Shown here piece after piece: positions 20,274-29,974 of a stretch of DNA of 64,000 nt. The stretch is from Nocardioides sp. W7. Its GTDB lineage: Bacteria; Actinomycetota; Actinomycetes; Propionibacteriales; Nocardioidaceae. Position 1 is the first letter of the stretch, and every line of letters begins with the position of its first letter. The DNA lies in NCBI RefSeq assembly GCF_022919075.1, contig NZ_CP095078.1, forward strand, positions 5,208,001-5,272,000, in the 5' to 3' direction. The notes below the pieces were generated by a model, which saw only the letters and a program-made list of their open reading frames with translations, had not been told where the DNA came from and ran no database searches. The translations under genes were made by a program, and so were the position numbers.

Positions 20274-21511
20274 CGCTCCAGACTAGGTGCCGACGCGGTC
20301 GTGGGGGTTATCGGCCCGGCCACCGGACGGCCGGTCCAGAGGTACGACGACGCCGCGGTCCCGACGGCCAGCACCCCGGCGGCGAGCAGCAGCCCGATGC
20401 TCTGCCCGCTGGCAGCGGCGACCGCTGCGACGACGGCCAGCCCCACCGCTCCCCCGAGCTGCTGGGTGGTGCTGACCAGTCCGCTGGCCGCGCCGGTGTC
20501 GCCCGCCCCGACGGCGGCCATGGCGATGCCGGTGACCTGCGGCATCGCGAGCCCGAAGCCCACCCCCACCACCGCCAGCGCGGGCGCGACGTCGACCCAG
20601 TAGCGGCCGTCCTCGGGGAAGCGGGCCAGCACCGCCAGCCCGGCCACGAACGCGACCAGCCCGCCGGTGAGCACGCGTTCGGCGCCGTACCTCTCGGCGA
20701 GCCGGGACGAGACCACGAGCGAGGAGACGGCGATGGCGGCGGTGACGGTGAGGTAGGACAGGCCGGTGCGCAGCGGCGGGTAGCCGAGCACGTCCTGCAG
20801 GTAGAGCCCGCTCAGGAACTGGAAGCTGAAGCCTGCGACCGTCATCGTGAACAGCACCGCGTTGGCGACCAGGAAGCGTCGGTCGGCGAGCACCCGGCGC
20901 GGCACCAGCGGCACCCGCGCCGCCAGGCCGGCGCGTAGCCCGGTGCCCGGGTGCTCGTCGACGAACCGCAGACCGGCGACCAGGACGGCCAGCCCGAACG
21001 GTGCGTTGACGAGGAAGACCCACCGCCAGCCGGCGAGCTCGGTCAGCACCCCGCCGGCCACCACGCCGACCGAGGCGCCCGCGGCCCCGACGAAGGCGAG
21101 CAGCCCGAAGGCACGCCCGCGCGCGGCGGGGTCGTCGTACAGCTGGGCGATCAGCCCGAGCACCACGGCGGTGCTCAGCGCTCCCCCGACCCCCTGGACG
21201 ACCCGCGCGGCCACCAGCGACGCCGGACTCCAGGCGAGTCCGCAGGCGAGCGAGGCGAGGGTGAAGAGAGCGACGCCGGCCAGGAAGACCCGACGCGGCC
21301 CGATCAGGTCACCGAGCCGGCCGGCCGGGAGCAGCAGGACGGCGAACGCGACGAAGAAGCCGTTGACGACCCAGGCCAGCCCGGCATCGGAGAAGCCGAG
21401 GTCTCGGCGGATCGCGGGCAGTGCGACGTTCACGATCGTGCCGTCGAGGATCACCATCAGCTGGGTCGTGGCCAGCACGGTCAGCGCGAGGAGGCGGCGA
21501 GTTCCGGTCAT
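20267..21511 (-). CDS. MFS efflux transporter (DHA-type)
   Basis: A 414-residue membrane protein. The early signature LDGTIVNVALPAIRRDLG is typical of the DHA2 drug:H+ antiporters, followed by GRLGDLIGPRRVFLAG (MFS motif A) and motif C-like GAAGASVGVVAGGVL. The length fits about 12 rather than 14 helices. It is preceded on the same strand by a marR gene 53 bases away, and shared operator-like sequences lie before both genes, suggesting a MarR-controlled efflux pump. ATG at 21509-21511. Confidence 0.88.
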   Translation of the reverse strand: MTGTRRLLALTVLATTQLMVILDGTIVNVALPAIRRDLGFSDAGLAWVVNGFFVAFAVLLLPAGRLGDLIGPRRVFLAGVALFTLASLACGLAWSPASLVAARVVQGVGGALSTAVVLGLIAQLYDDPAARGRAFGLLAFVGAAGASVGVVAGGVLTELAGWRWVFLVNAPFGLAVLVAGLRFVDEHPGTGLRAGLAARVPLVPRRVLADRRFLVANAVLFTMTVAGFSFQFLSGLYLQDVLGYPPLRTGLSYLTVTAAIAVSSLVVSSRLAERYGAERVLTGGLVAFVAGLAVLARFPEDGRYWVDVAPALAVVGVGFGLAMPQVTGIAMAAVGAGDTGAASGLVSTTQQLGGAVGLAVVAAVAAASGQSIGLLLAAGVLAVGTAASSYLWTGRPVAGPITPTTASAPSLERC

Positions 21512-21538
21512 GAAAGCGACCGTAACAGATCGTTCCTT

Positions 21539-21561
21539 ACAAAACTATCTTTTGTGGATTC
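21539..21561. promoter_or_regulatory. AT-rich promoter/operator before the MFS gene
   Basis: The marR-MFS gap holds ACAAAACTATCTTTTGT (21539-21555), a palindrome rare in this GC-rich DNA. On the minus strand the adjoining sequence reads ATAGTT-TTGTAA-GGAAC. The marR promoter region has the related ATAGTT-CGTCAGT-GGAAC, so both could bind the MarR protein. Confidence 0.45.
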
Positions 21562-21564
21562 ACC

Positions 21565-22041
21565 TCAGGAAGCAGCCTTGGGCTGACGGCGCCGCTGGGG
21601 CGCGGTGTGCTGCGGCGTCGCCCACGGTCCGACAACCAGCACCGTCAGCGCCTCGAGGAAGGTACGACGGGTCGCGTCGTCCAGCACCGACAGCGACGAC
21701 TCGACCGCCTCGTCGACCACCTCATAGGCCCGCTGCAACAGCTTGCGGCCCTTCGGGGTGACCGCCACGACCCGCGCCCGCCGGTCCGAGCTCGACACTC
21801 TCCGCTCGGCCAGCCCTGCCTTCTCGAGGCCGTCCAGGGTCGAGACCATGGTGGTCTTGTCCAACCCGGCGAGCTCGGCGACGGCGTTCTGGGTGCGCTC
21901 CCCCTCGGCCGCCTTCATCAGCACGCAGAACTCGCGGACCGTGAGGCCCAGTCCGCTCAGCGCCCCGCCCAGCTGGGCGGCGAAGGCGTAGGAGGACTGG
22001 TTCAGCAGGAAGGACAGGTCGAGGCGTCCGTCGGAGCTCAT
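21565..22041 (-). CDS. MarR-family transcriptional regulator
   Basis: A 158-residue winged-helix repressor. The HTH and wing are visible as TQNAVAELAGLDKTTMVSTLDGLEKAGLAERRVSSSDRRARVVAVTPKG, with dimerisation helices at both ends. It is upstream of and co-oriented with the MFS efflux gene. A palindrome (22057-22079) just ahead of its ATG is a candidate autoregulatory site. The C-terminal ~15 residues are basic and unconserved. Confidence 0.92.
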   Translation of the reverse strand: MSSDGRLDLSFLLNQSSYAFAAQLGGALSGLGLTVREFCVLMKAAEGERTQNAVAELAGLDKTTMVSTLDGLEKAGLAERRVSSSDRRARVVAVTPKGRKLLQRAYEVVDEAVESSLSVLDDATRRTFLEALTVLVVGPWATPQHTAPQRRRQPKAAS

Positions 22042-22056
22042 GTCCCGACGTTAGCA

Positions 22057-22079
22057 AATAGTTCGTCAGTGGAACTGTT
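22057..22079. promoter_or_regulatory. Candidate MarR operator
   Basis: An imperfect inverted repeat, AATAGTTC-GTCAGTG-GAACTGTT, pairs at seven of eight arm positions. It lies 16 bases before the marR start and is much more AT-rich than its surroundings. Confidence 0.5.
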
Positions 22080-22085
22080 CCGCAC

Positions 22086-22553
22086 TCAGACGGCGAATCG
22101 CGGCGTGATCTCCCCGGACAGCGCGGCCTCGATCCGGGGCAGCAGGAAGTCGCTCATCGGCGGCAGGTCGTCGACCGGCCACCAGCGCACGTCGGTGTTC
22201 TCGTCGTCGGCGGCGTACGGCTCGCCCGAGAGCCACGAGCAGGTGAAGGTCAGGTCGAGGTAGACGCCGAGGTCGCCGTTGCCGTGGGTGATCTGCGGGC
22301 TCACGCTGACCGAGGCCAGCCGGTCGACCGAGATCTCGACCCCGGTCTCCTCCAGCGCCTCCCGGCGGGCGGCGACCCCGGGCTCCTCCCCCGGGTCGAC
22401 GATCCCGGTGATCGGCGCCCACTGGCCGTTGTCGGCGCGCAGGGTGAGCAGGATCCGGTCGTCGCGCACGACCACGGCGGTCACCGCGGGCAGCCACAGC
22501 TCATGGCTTCCGACCAGCTTGCGGAGCTCGACGACGAACGGCGGGATCGGCAT
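22086..22553 (-). CDS. Nudix hydrolase
   Basis: A 155-residue protein with a complete Nudix box, GIVDPGEEPGVAARREALEETGVEI in pattern GX5EX7REUXEEXGU, that binds Mg2+ and hydrolyses a nucleoside diphosphate derivative; the substrate cannot be read from sequence. N-terminal VTAVVVRDDRILLTLRADNGQW is the usual first strand and substrate loop. ATG at 22551-22553 has no ribosome-binding site but TAGGCT seven bases upstream (22561-22566), so probably leaderless. Longer in-frame starts lie in an inverted-repeat element and are unlikely. Confidence 0.92.
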   Translation of the reverse strand: MPIPPFVVELRKLVGSHELWLPAVTAVVVRDDRILLTLRADNGQWAPITGIVDPGEEPGVAARREALEETGVEISVDRLASVSVSPQITHGNGDLGVYLDLTFTCSWLSGEPYAADDENTDVRWWPVDDLPPMSDFLLPRIEAALSGEITPRFAV

Positions 22554-22565
22554 GCCGGTCAGCCT

Positions 22566-22727
22566 AGTGTCGCGGGTTGGAGGTTGTTGACCGGTTGGCG
22601 TGCTCAGGGTGGGTGGCTCGCCAGGCGCCGGCGCGACGCCGTACTCGTTCGTCCTGCGAGCGTCGGCAACGCCGCGAGGTGCGTGCTCCGGGTGCGAAGC
22701 GCACAAGAACTTCCGACCCGCGGCACT
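22566..22727. repeat. Inverted-repeat element, possible structured RNA or MITE-like remnant
   Basis: Two 20-base arms, 22566-22585 and 22708-22727, pair along their full length with three G-U wobbles. Smaller stems lie inside: CGACGC/GCGTCG near 22634-22666 and GTGCG-AAG-CGCAC near 22693-22705. The element fills the space between the divergent Nudix and gdhA promoters. No coding signal, Shine-Dalgarno sequence or protein family is recognisable in it. Confidence 0.5.
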
Positions 22728-22784
22728 CGGCAGCACAGATCACACTCGGGCGGCCCCGTGCCCGGCCCCCTCGAGGCCCGGTGA

Positions 22785-24155
<1,371 letters not shown>

Positions 24156-24174
24156 CCTTCCCCCTGCTCCAGCT

Positions 24175-24320
24175 CGCCGACCCGTCACATTCTCGGCAGT
24201 TTTCGCGGCGTGTCGGGCGAGGATTGACGGTTCGATGACCGGACGCGCCGTACTGCTCAGCGAACCGTCAATCTTGGTACGACACACCGCGAAAAGTGCC
24301 GATTGATTGACGGGTCGGCG
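24175..24320. repeat. Family B inverted-repeat element, complete copy
   Basis: A 146-base element bounded by exact 13-base terminal inverted repeats (CGCCGACCCGTCA at 24175-24187, TGACGGGTCGGCG at 24308-24320). The arms continue as TTTTCGCGGCGTGTCG against CGACACACCGCGAAAA, then GATTGACGGTTCG against CGAACCGTCAATC, giving a nearly full-length hairpin. It lies between convergent gdhA and the DUF2017 gene. A right-half copy is at 48650-48690. It resembles a MITE, and no transposase is present nearby. Confidence 0.8.
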
Positions 24321-24340
24321 GGGCTTCAGGGGGCGCTGCG

Positions 24341-24928
24341 TCAGTCGCCGCTGAGGGCCAGGACGAGGGTCTCCTGGAGCTGGCCGATCCACTCGTAGAT
24401 GTCGTGGATCTGGGCGCGCGGGTCCTCGTCGGGCAGGGCGTACCAGAACTCCTCGTCGCCCTCCTCGATCCCCAGCCGGGTGGCCAGCGCGAGCCGCAGG
24501 TCGGTGAAGGAGCGCATCCAGGCCACGGCCTCGGGCTCCTCCAGCTCCACGTCGATCATCAGCCCGTCCTCGGCCAGCTCGGGCGGCAGGCCGGCCTCCT
24601 CGAGGCCGTCGATGATCGCGACCGCCGCGGCGGCCTTGCCGTCGCGCAGCCCGCCCTCGGTGAACCGGCGGAACTCCGAGGCGGCCTCCTCGTCGTCGGG
24701 GTACGCCGTCGGGAACAGCCGCGCGAGCACCGGGTCCTCGGGCTCGCTCGTCGGGCCGCTGAAGTCCATCAGCGCCTCGAACGGGTCGCGGTCGTCGCGC
24801 GGGACGGCCGCCTCGTTGCGCAGCAGCTCGACCAGCTGGGACGCCAGCGTGCGCAGCAGGTCGGCCTCGAGGCCCGAGAACGTCGCGATGATCCGCTGGC
24901 TGCGCCGGTGCCGGTGGAAACCACTCAA
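24341..24928 (-). CDS. DUF2017 family protein
   Basis: A 195-residue acidic, helical protein of unknown function, conserved next to clpS in actinobacteria (M. tuberculosis Rv1332). Recognisable family segments are SGLEADLLRTLASQLVELL, DPVLARLFPTAYPDDEEAASEFRR, and a C-terminal LALATRLGIEEGDEEF followed by IYEWIGQLQETLVLAL. The TTG start lies seven bases after the clpS stop, so the genes are co-transcribed. The clpS linkage suggests a role around N-degron proteolysis, which is inference. Confidence 0.88.
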   Translation of the reverse strand: MSGFHRHRRSQRIIATFSGLEADLLRTLASQLVELLRNEAAVPRDDRDPFEALMDFSGPTSEPEDPVLARLFPTAYPDDEEAASEFRRFTEGGLRDGKAAAAVAIIDGLEEAGLPPELAEDGLMIDVELEEPEAVAWMRSFTDLRLALATRLGIEEGDEEFWYALPDEDPRAQIHDIYEWIGQLQETLVLALSGD

Positions 24929-24935
24929 ACCGGGA

Positions 24936-25232
24936 TCACTCCTGCTTCTCCATCGTGGCCCACAGGCCGTACTCGTGCATCGCCTGCACGTCGCGCTCCA
25001 TCTCCTCGCGCGAGCCGGAGCTGACCACCGACTTGCCGTCCTCGTGGACCTCCATCATCAGCTTCTCGGCCTTCTTCTTCTCGTAGCCGAAGTACTTGCG
25101 GAAGACGTAGGTGACGTACGACATCAGGTTGACCGGGTCGTTCCACACGATCGTCACCCAGGGCGTGGAGCGGAGAGTGAGCTCGTCCGGGGTGAGGATC
25201 GGCTCGACCTCGACGGGGGCGGAGGACACCAC
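24936..25232 (-). CDS. clpS: ATP-dependent Clp protease adaptor
   Basis: A 98-residue adaptor that delivers N-degron substrates to the ClpC/ClpA unfoldase. The substrate pocket region [20 protein letters not shown] and the helix [19 protein letters not shown] are typical, with a C-terminal [19 protein letters not shown]. The GTG at 25230-25232 is chosen over longer in-frame starts because the divergent pncB promoter and start occupy the sequence upstream. The divergent pncB/clpS arrangement is the same as in M. tuberculosis (Rv1330c/Rv1331). Confidence 0.93.
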   Translation of the reverse strand: MVSSAPVEVEPILTPDELTLRSTPWVTIVWNDPVNLMSYVTYVFRKYFGYEKKKAEKLMMEVHEDGKSVVSSGSREEMERDVQAMHEYGLWATMEKQE

Positions 25233-25254
25233 CCCATGTTGGCACACTGTGGTC

Positions 25255-26553
25255 GTGCCGATCTCCAGTGCCACCACGAGCACCGCCCTGCTCACCGACC
25301 ACTACGAGCTGACGATGCTCCAGGCCGCGCTCGGCTCGGGCACCGCCCAGCGGCGCTCGGTCTTCGAGCTGTTCCCACGACGTCTCCCCGAGGGCCGGCG
25401 GTACGGCGTCGTGGCCGGTGTCGGTCGCGCCCTCGACGCGATCGAGGCGTTCCGGTTCGACGAGCAGGTGCTCGCGGTCCTGGCGGACGTCGTCGACCGC
25501 CCGACGCTCGACTGGCTGGCGTCGTACCGCTTCTCCGGCGACGTGTGGGGCTACCCCGAGGGCGAGGTCTACCTGCCGTACTCCCCACTGCTGGTGGTCG
25601 AGGCGTCCTTCGCCGAGGCGGTGCTGCTGGAGACCCTGCTGCTCTCGATCTACAACCACGACAGCGCGATCGCCTCGGCCGCCTCGCGGATGACCGCCGC
25701 CGCGGGCGACCGGCCCTGCATCGAGATGGGCTCGCGTCGTACCCACGAGGAGGCGGCGGTCGCGGCCGCCCGGGCGGCGTACGTCGCCGGCTTCGCGAGC
25801 TCCTCCAACCTCGCCGCGCGGCAGCGGTACGGCGTCCCGACCACCGGCACCAGCGCGCACAGCTTCACCCTGCTCCACGACACCGAGGCCGACGCGTTCC
25901 GCGCCCAGGTGTCCTCGCTGGGACGCGGCACCAGCCTGCTCGTGGACACCTACGACATCCGCGAGGCGGTCCGGCAGGGCGTCGAGATCGCCGGCCCGGA
26001 GCTGGGCGCAGTGCGCCTGGACTCCGGCGACCTGGGGGTGCTCGCCCACGAGGTGCGCGCCCAGCTCGACGAGCTGGGGGCGACCTCGACCCGGGTGATC
26101 GTCACCAGCGACCTCGACGAGTTCGCGATCGCCTCGCTGGCCGCCGCACCGGTCGACGGGTACGGCGTCGGCACCCAGCTCGTCACCGGCAGCGGCCACC
26201 CGACGTGCGGGTTCGTCTACAAGCTGGTGGCCCGCGAGGGCGACGACGGCGAGCTGGTCTCGGTGGCGAAGCGGAGCAAGGACAAGGTCTCGGTCGGCGG
26301 GCGCAAGTGGGCGCTGCGCCGGCGTACCCCCGCCGGGGTGGCGGAGGCGGAGATCGTCGGCATCGGCGCCCCGCCCACCGACGACGGCGACGACCGCGCC
26401 CTGCTCGTGCCGCTGGTCCGCGACGGCGAGGTCGTCGGCCGCGAGTCGCTCGAGACCGCCCGTGAGCGGCACCTGCTCGCCCGCGCCGAGCTCCCCGTCG
26501 CCGCCCAGTCGATGTCGCGCGGTGAGCCCGTGATCCCGACCCTCCACGTGTGA
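25255..26553 (+). CDS. pncB: Nicotinate phosphoribosyltransferase
   Basis: A 432-residue enzyme that converts nicotinate and PRPP to nicotinate mononucleotide in NAD salvage. Motifs are [17 protein letters not shown] near the N-terminus, [31 protein letters not shown] and the phosphate-binding RLDSGDLG, then [24 protein letters not shown]. Start chosen at the GTG at 25255; a GTG at 25249 is also in frame. Divergent from clpS with only 22 bases between starts. pncA lies just downstream, giving both first steps of salvage side by side. Confidence 0.94.
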   Translation: MPISSATTSTALLTDHYELTMLQAALGSGTAQRRSVFELFPRRLPEGRRYGVVAGVGRALDAIEAFRFDEQVLAVLADVVDRPTLDWLASYRFSGDVWGYPEGEVYLPYSPLLVVEASFAEAVLLETLLLSIYNHDSAIASAASRMTAAAGDRPCIEMGSRRTHEEAAVAAARAAYVAGFASSSNLAARQRYGVPTTGTSAHSFTLLHDTEADAFRAQVSSLGRGTSLLVDTYDIREAVRQGVEIAGPELGAVRLDSGDLGVLAHEVRAQLDELGATSTRVIVTSDLDEFAIASLAAAPVDGYGVGTQLVTGSGHPTCGFVYKLVAREGDDGELVSVAKRSKDKVSVGGRKWALRRRTPAGVAEAEIVGIGAPPTDDGDDRALLVPLVRDGEVVGRESLETARERHLLARAELPVAAQSMSRGEPVIPTLHV

Positions 26554-26564
26554 CCCCCGTCCTC

Positions 26565-26617
26565 GCCGAGTCAGCACCACTGGTGCTGACTCGGCCATCC
26601 ACTTCTGCTGACTCGGC
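26565..26617 (-). repeat. Family A palindromic repeat, copy 2 (inverted)
   Basis: A 53-base copy in reverse orientation. It contains a 31-base perfect palindrome (26565-26595, arms GCCGAGTCAGCACCA and TGGTGCTGACTCGGC) and the single half unit TGCTGACTCGGC at 26606-26617. It lies between pncB and pncA, five bases before the pncA -10 box, so it may terminate pncB transcription and insulate pncA. Confidence 0.85.
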
Positions 26618-26633
26618 ACCGTAGGGTCGGAGC

Positions 26634-27209
26634 ATGACGCGTGCGCTGATCGTGGTCGACGTGCAGAACGACTTCTGCGAGGGCGGTTCGCTGCCGGTGG
26701 CGGGGGGCGCGCAGATAGCCCACGACGTGAACCGGCTCGTACGACGCTGGCAGGCGAGGCTCCCGGACGCCCCGGACTACGCCCACGTGGTGGCGACCAA
26801 GGACCACCACATCGACCCGGGCGCCCACTGGTCGCGCGAGCCCGACTTCGTCGACTCGTGGCCGGTGCACTGCCGGGTCGGCACCGACGGGGAGGCCTTC
26901 CACCCCAATCTCGACCCGCAGCCGTTCGACGCGGTCTTCCTCAAGGGCGAGCACGCGGCGGCGTACTCCGGCTTCGAGGGCAGTACGGCGGAGGGGGTCC
27001 CGCTCGCGACCTGGCTGCGCGACCACCAGATCACCGACGTCGACGTGTGCGGGATCGCGACCGACCACTGCGTCCGGGCCACGGTCCTCGACGCGGTCCA
27101 GGAGGGCTTCGCGGTCCGCCTGCTGCCCGGCCTGTGCGCGGGAGTGGCGCCGGAGACGAGCGAGGCCGCGATGGCCGAGATGATCGACGCGGGAGCCGGC
27201 GTTGCCTGA
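26634..27209 (+). CDS. pncA: Nicotinamidase / pyrazinamidase-like
   Basis: A 191-residue isochorismatase-fold hydrolase that turns nicotinamide into nicotinate, the substrate of PncB. Catalytic residues are visible: Asp in VVDVQNDFCEGGSL, the metal-binding DHHIDPGAHW (Asp, His, His), Lys in FLKGEHAAAYSGF, the cis-peptide and the nucleophile Cys in GIATDHCVRATVLDA. ATG at 26634 with TAGGGT six bases upstream (26622-26627), so probably leaderless. Its end overlaps the next gene by eight bases. Confidence 0.95.
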   Translation: MTRALIVVDVQNDFCEGGSLPVAGGAQIAHDVNRLVRRWQARLPDAPDYAHVVATKDHHIDPGAHWSREPDFVDSWPVHCRVGTDGEAFHPNLDPQPFDAVFLKGEHAAAYSGFEGSTAEGVPLATWLRDHQITDVDVCGIATDHCVRATVLDAVQEGFAVRLLPGLCAGVAPETSEAAMAEMIDAGAGVA

Positions 27210-27963
27210 GCTGGAGGCGGACCTGGCCGGAGGCGTGCTCCGGCTGCGGCTGAACCGCCCGGAGGTGTTCAACGCCTTCTCGCGTGAGATGGCGCTGAGC
27301 TTCGCCGCCGAGCTGGAGGCCGCCCACCACCGCGAGGACGTCCGGGCCGTGGTGCTGACCGGTGCCGGAGCGGCCTTCTCGGCCGGTGCCGACATCTCCG
27401 GGGGCGAGAGCTTCGACGCGGAGACGATGCCGACCGCCAATCGGATGGTCCGCGCCGTGGTCTCCTGCGACAAGCCGGTGCTGGCCGCCGTCAACGGCGT
27501 CGCGGCCGGCATCGGCTGCTCGCTCGCGCTGGCCGCGGACCTCCAGGTGGCTGCCGGGTCGGCGTCGTTCCTGCTCGCCTTCACCCGGGTCGGCCTGATG
27601 CCCGACGGCGGCTCCTCGGCCACCGTCGCCGCGGCGGTCGGCCGGGCGCGGGCGATGCGGATGGCGCTGCTCGCCGAGCCGCTCTCCGCGCAGGAGGCGT
27701 ACGACGCCGGGCTGGTCACGCACCTCGCGTCGGACGACGCCTTCGAGACGCTCGTCGACAAGCTCGCCGGCCGGCTCGCCTCCGGGCCGCCGCTGTCGTA
27801 CGCCGCCACCAAACGGGCGATCAACGCCGCGACCCTCCCCGAGCTGGACGCGGCCCTGGACCGCGAGAGGTCGGGCCAGGAGCTGCTGTTCCGCACCGCC
27901 GACGTCGCCGAGGGCGTCGCCGCGTTCGCCGAGCGCCGGCGGCCGGTCTTCCGGGGCAGCTGA
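27202..27963 (+). CDS. Enoyl-CoA hydratase/isomerase family protein
   Basis: A 253-residue crotonase-fold protein. It has the oxyanion-hole segments GAGAAFSAGADISGG and KPVLAAVNGVAAGIGCSLALAADLQVAA and the helix RVGLMPDGGSSATVAAAVGRARAMRMAL. The acidic residue expected of a true hydratase at the second site is not obvious: LMPDGGSS has Asp where many have Glu, which fits an isomerase or a PaaG-like function. TTG start overlaps the pncA stop. Substrate unknown. Confidence 0.88.
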   Translation: MPELEADLAGGVLRLRLNRPEVFNAFSREMALSFAAELEAAHHREDVRAVVLTGAGAAFSAGADISGGESFDAETMPTANRMVRAVVSCDKPVLAAVNGVAAGIGCSLALAADLQVAAGSASFLLAFTRVGLMPDGGSSATVAAAVGRARAMRMALLAEPLSAQEAYDAGLVTHLASDDAFETLVDKLAGRLASGPPLSYAATKRAINAATLPELDAALDRERSGQELLFRTADVAEGVAAFAERRRPVFRGS

Positions 27964-28010
27964 GGGCCGGCCGGCCGGTTGGGCGGTCGGGGCGGCGGGG
28001 CGCTCGCGGA

Positions 28011-28094
28011 TTCATCACGGTATGCAGGCGAGTCGGCAGATCCCACGGCGTACCCACCATGGGCAGTGCGAACTGACCTACATACCGTGATGAA
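28011..28094. repeat. Inverted-repeat element of 84 bases
   Basis: Perfect 14-base arms, TTCATCACGGTATG (28011-28024) and CATACCGTGATGAA (28081-28094), flank a 56-base spacer; AGG/CCT extends the stem after one mismatch. It lies in the 249-base gap between the enoyl-CoA hydratase and MFS genes, which otherwise shows only the MFS promoter region (TAGACT near 28187) and a GGGGAGG ribosome-binding site. It could be a terminator, operator pair or small mobile remnant. Confidence 0.55.
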
Positions 28095-28212
28095 CCTGGG
28101 GCTGCTGTGCCGCCAGGACCCAGCCGATGAGCGGCTGCCGGGTGCCGACGCCGGTGGACGACCGGCGCTGAGCCGGCGGTTCACCTAGACTCCCGGCGAC
28201 ATCGGGGAGGCA

Positions 28213-29481
28213 GTGGTGGAGCAGCAGCACACCCGGGCGGCGGCCCTCGCGCCGCTGCGGGAGCCGAACTTCCGGTGGTACTTCCTCTCCCGCGTCGTCA
28301 ACCTCTGCGGTACGACGATGGCCCCGATCGCCCTGGCCTTCGCGGTGCTCGAGATCAGCGACTCCCCCGGCGACCTCGGCCTGGTGCTCGCGGCGCACAG
28401 CATCCCGATGGTCGTCTTCGTGCTCGCCGGCGGTGTGATCGCCGACCGGCTCGGCCGGACCCTGGTGATCCAGGGCTCGAACGTGCTCTCCGCGCTCAGC
28501 CAGGGCGCCCTCGCCACCCTGCTGCTGACCGGTCAGGCGGAGCTGTGGCACTTCGTGGCGCTCTCGGCGTTCAACGGCACCGTCTCGGCGGCCAGCCTCC
28601 CGGCCCTCGCCGGGCTGGTGCCCCAGCTGGTGCCGCGCGAGCAGCTGCAGCCGGCCAACGTGCTGAGCTCGATGTCGCGCAACGCCCTGGCGATCCTCGG
28701 ACCGAGCATCGCGGCGACCCTGGTCGTGACCGTCGGCCCGGGCTGGGCGCTCGCGGTCGACGCGGCCACCTGGGCCGCGTCCGCGGTCCTGCTGCTGCCC
28801 ATCCGGATCCCGCCACGGGTGGTCTCCCCCGAGCCGACGTCGGTGCTCGTCGAGCTGCGCGAGGGCTGGACGTACTTCCGCGGCACCACCTGGCTGTGGG
28901 TCGTGGTGCTGGCCTTCAGCGTCCTCAACGCGATCCATGCCGGCGGGCTGAACACCCTCGGCCCGGTGCTCGCCCAGGACTCCGACATCGGCGAGCACGG
29001 CTGGGGGCTGATCATGTCGGCCCAGGCGGTCGGCCTGTTCGCGATGACCCTGCTGCTGATGCGCTTCACCCTGCAGCGGCCGCTGCTGTGGGGGATGCTC
29101 GGCGTGGCGGTCTTCGGGCTGCCGATCGTGGTGCTCGGCGCCTACCCGCACACCGTCGCGGTGATGCTCACGGCGGTCCTGGCCGGCATGGGGATCGAGC
29201 TGTTCGGCCTCGGGTGGAACCTCGCCATGCAGGAGCACGTGCCGGCCGAGATGCTCTCGCGCGCCTACTCCTACGACATGCTCGGCTCGTTCGTGGCGAT
29301 CCCCGTGGGACAGCTCGCGTTCGGTCCGCTGGCCGCGGCGCTCGGCGTACGACGGGTGCTGGTCGTGGCCGGGATCGCCTACCTGCTGATCGCCCTGGCC
29401 ACGCTGCTCTCCCGCTCGGTGCGGACCCTGCCCCGGGTGCCGGTCAGTCCGAGCACCACTTCTGAGCCAGTGTCCGGATGA
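28213..29481 (+). CDS. MFS exporter (MFS_3, enterobactin-exporter-like)
   Basis: A 422-residue membrane protein with 12 predicted helices. The opening PLREPNFRWYFLSRVVNLCGTTMAPIA and GGVIADRLGRTLVIQGSNVLSA are typical of the MFS_3 branch, which includes EntS-like exporters. GTG GTG at 28213-28218 gives two possible starts; the second fits the GGGGAGG ribosome-binding site (28204-28210) better. The 3' end overlaps the convergent DUF1697 gene by 38 bases. Substrate unknown. Confidence 0.85.
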   Translation: MVEQQHTRAAALAPLREPNFRWYFLSRVVNLCGTTMAPIALAFAVLEISDSPGDLGLVLAAHSIPMVVFVLAGGVIADRLGRTLVIQGSNVLSALSQGALATLLLTGQAELWHFVALSAFNGTVSAASLPALAGLVPQLVPREQLQPANVLSSMSRNALAILGPSIAATLVVTVGPGWALAVDAATWAASAVLLLPIRIPPRVVSPEPTSVLVELREGWTYFRGTTWLWVVVLAFSVLNAIHAGGLNTLGPVLAQDSDIGEHGWGLIMSAQAVGLFAMTLLLMRFTLQRPLLWGMLGVAVFGLPIVVLGAYPHTVAVMLTAVLAGMGIELFGLGWNLAMQEHVPAEMLSRAYSYDMLGSFVAIPVGQLAFGPLAAALGVRRVLVVAGIAYLLIALATLLSRSVRTLPRVPVSPSTTSEPVSG

Positions 29482-29974
29482 CCGTCAGGTTGCGATTGGT
29501 CGCGACACCCAGCTTCCTCTCGACGGTCGCATTGGTCAGCCGTGCCTCGCGGTAGTTCTCCCCCAGCAGCAGGTGCACCGCCCGGCCGCCGACCTTCGCG
29601 ACCTCCTCGGCCGTGCTGGCGTCCTCGAGCGCGGCGACCGCGGCCTCGGACGGAGGCTGCTTCAGCAACGAGACGTAGTGCCGTCCCCCGTGCCCGAACG
29701 ACTCCGCGTGCTCGGCGACCTCGCGCAGCTCGGCCTTCGTGAAGCAGATCGTCGGCACCTCGAAGCCGGCCCGGTCCCGGAACGCCTGCTCCAGCGCCGC
29801 CTCGATCCGAGCCCGTGATCGCATCGTGGTGTCGAAGCGGACGTTGCCGGTGTTGATGTAGGTCTCGACGTTCGTGAAGCCGGCGGCCTCGGCCGCCGCG
29901 ACGATGTCGCCCTTGGGGAACTTCCGTTTCGCCCCCAGGTTGATCGCCCGCAGGAACCCGATCCACGTCGCCAC
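29444..29974 (-). CDS. DUF1697 family protein
   Basis: A 176-residue protein of the usual length for DUF1697. The N-terminus WIGFLRAINLGAKRKFPKGD and the segment GFTNVETYINTGNVRFDT (normally SGNVvF) are diagnostic, and it ends LTVIRTLAQKW. Family function is unknown; the fold resembles two ferredoxin-like domains. GTG start at 29974; further upstream in-frame starts lack support. No operon partner. Confidence 0.87.
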   Translation of the reverse strand: MATWIGFLRAINLGAKRKFPKGDIVAAAEAAGFTNVETYINTGNVRFDTTMRSRARIEAALEQAFRDRAGFEVPTICFTKAELREVAEHAESFGHGGRHYVSLLKQPPSEAAVAALEDASTAEEVAKVGGRAVHLLLGENYREARLTNATVERKLGVATNRNLTVIRTLAQKWCSD

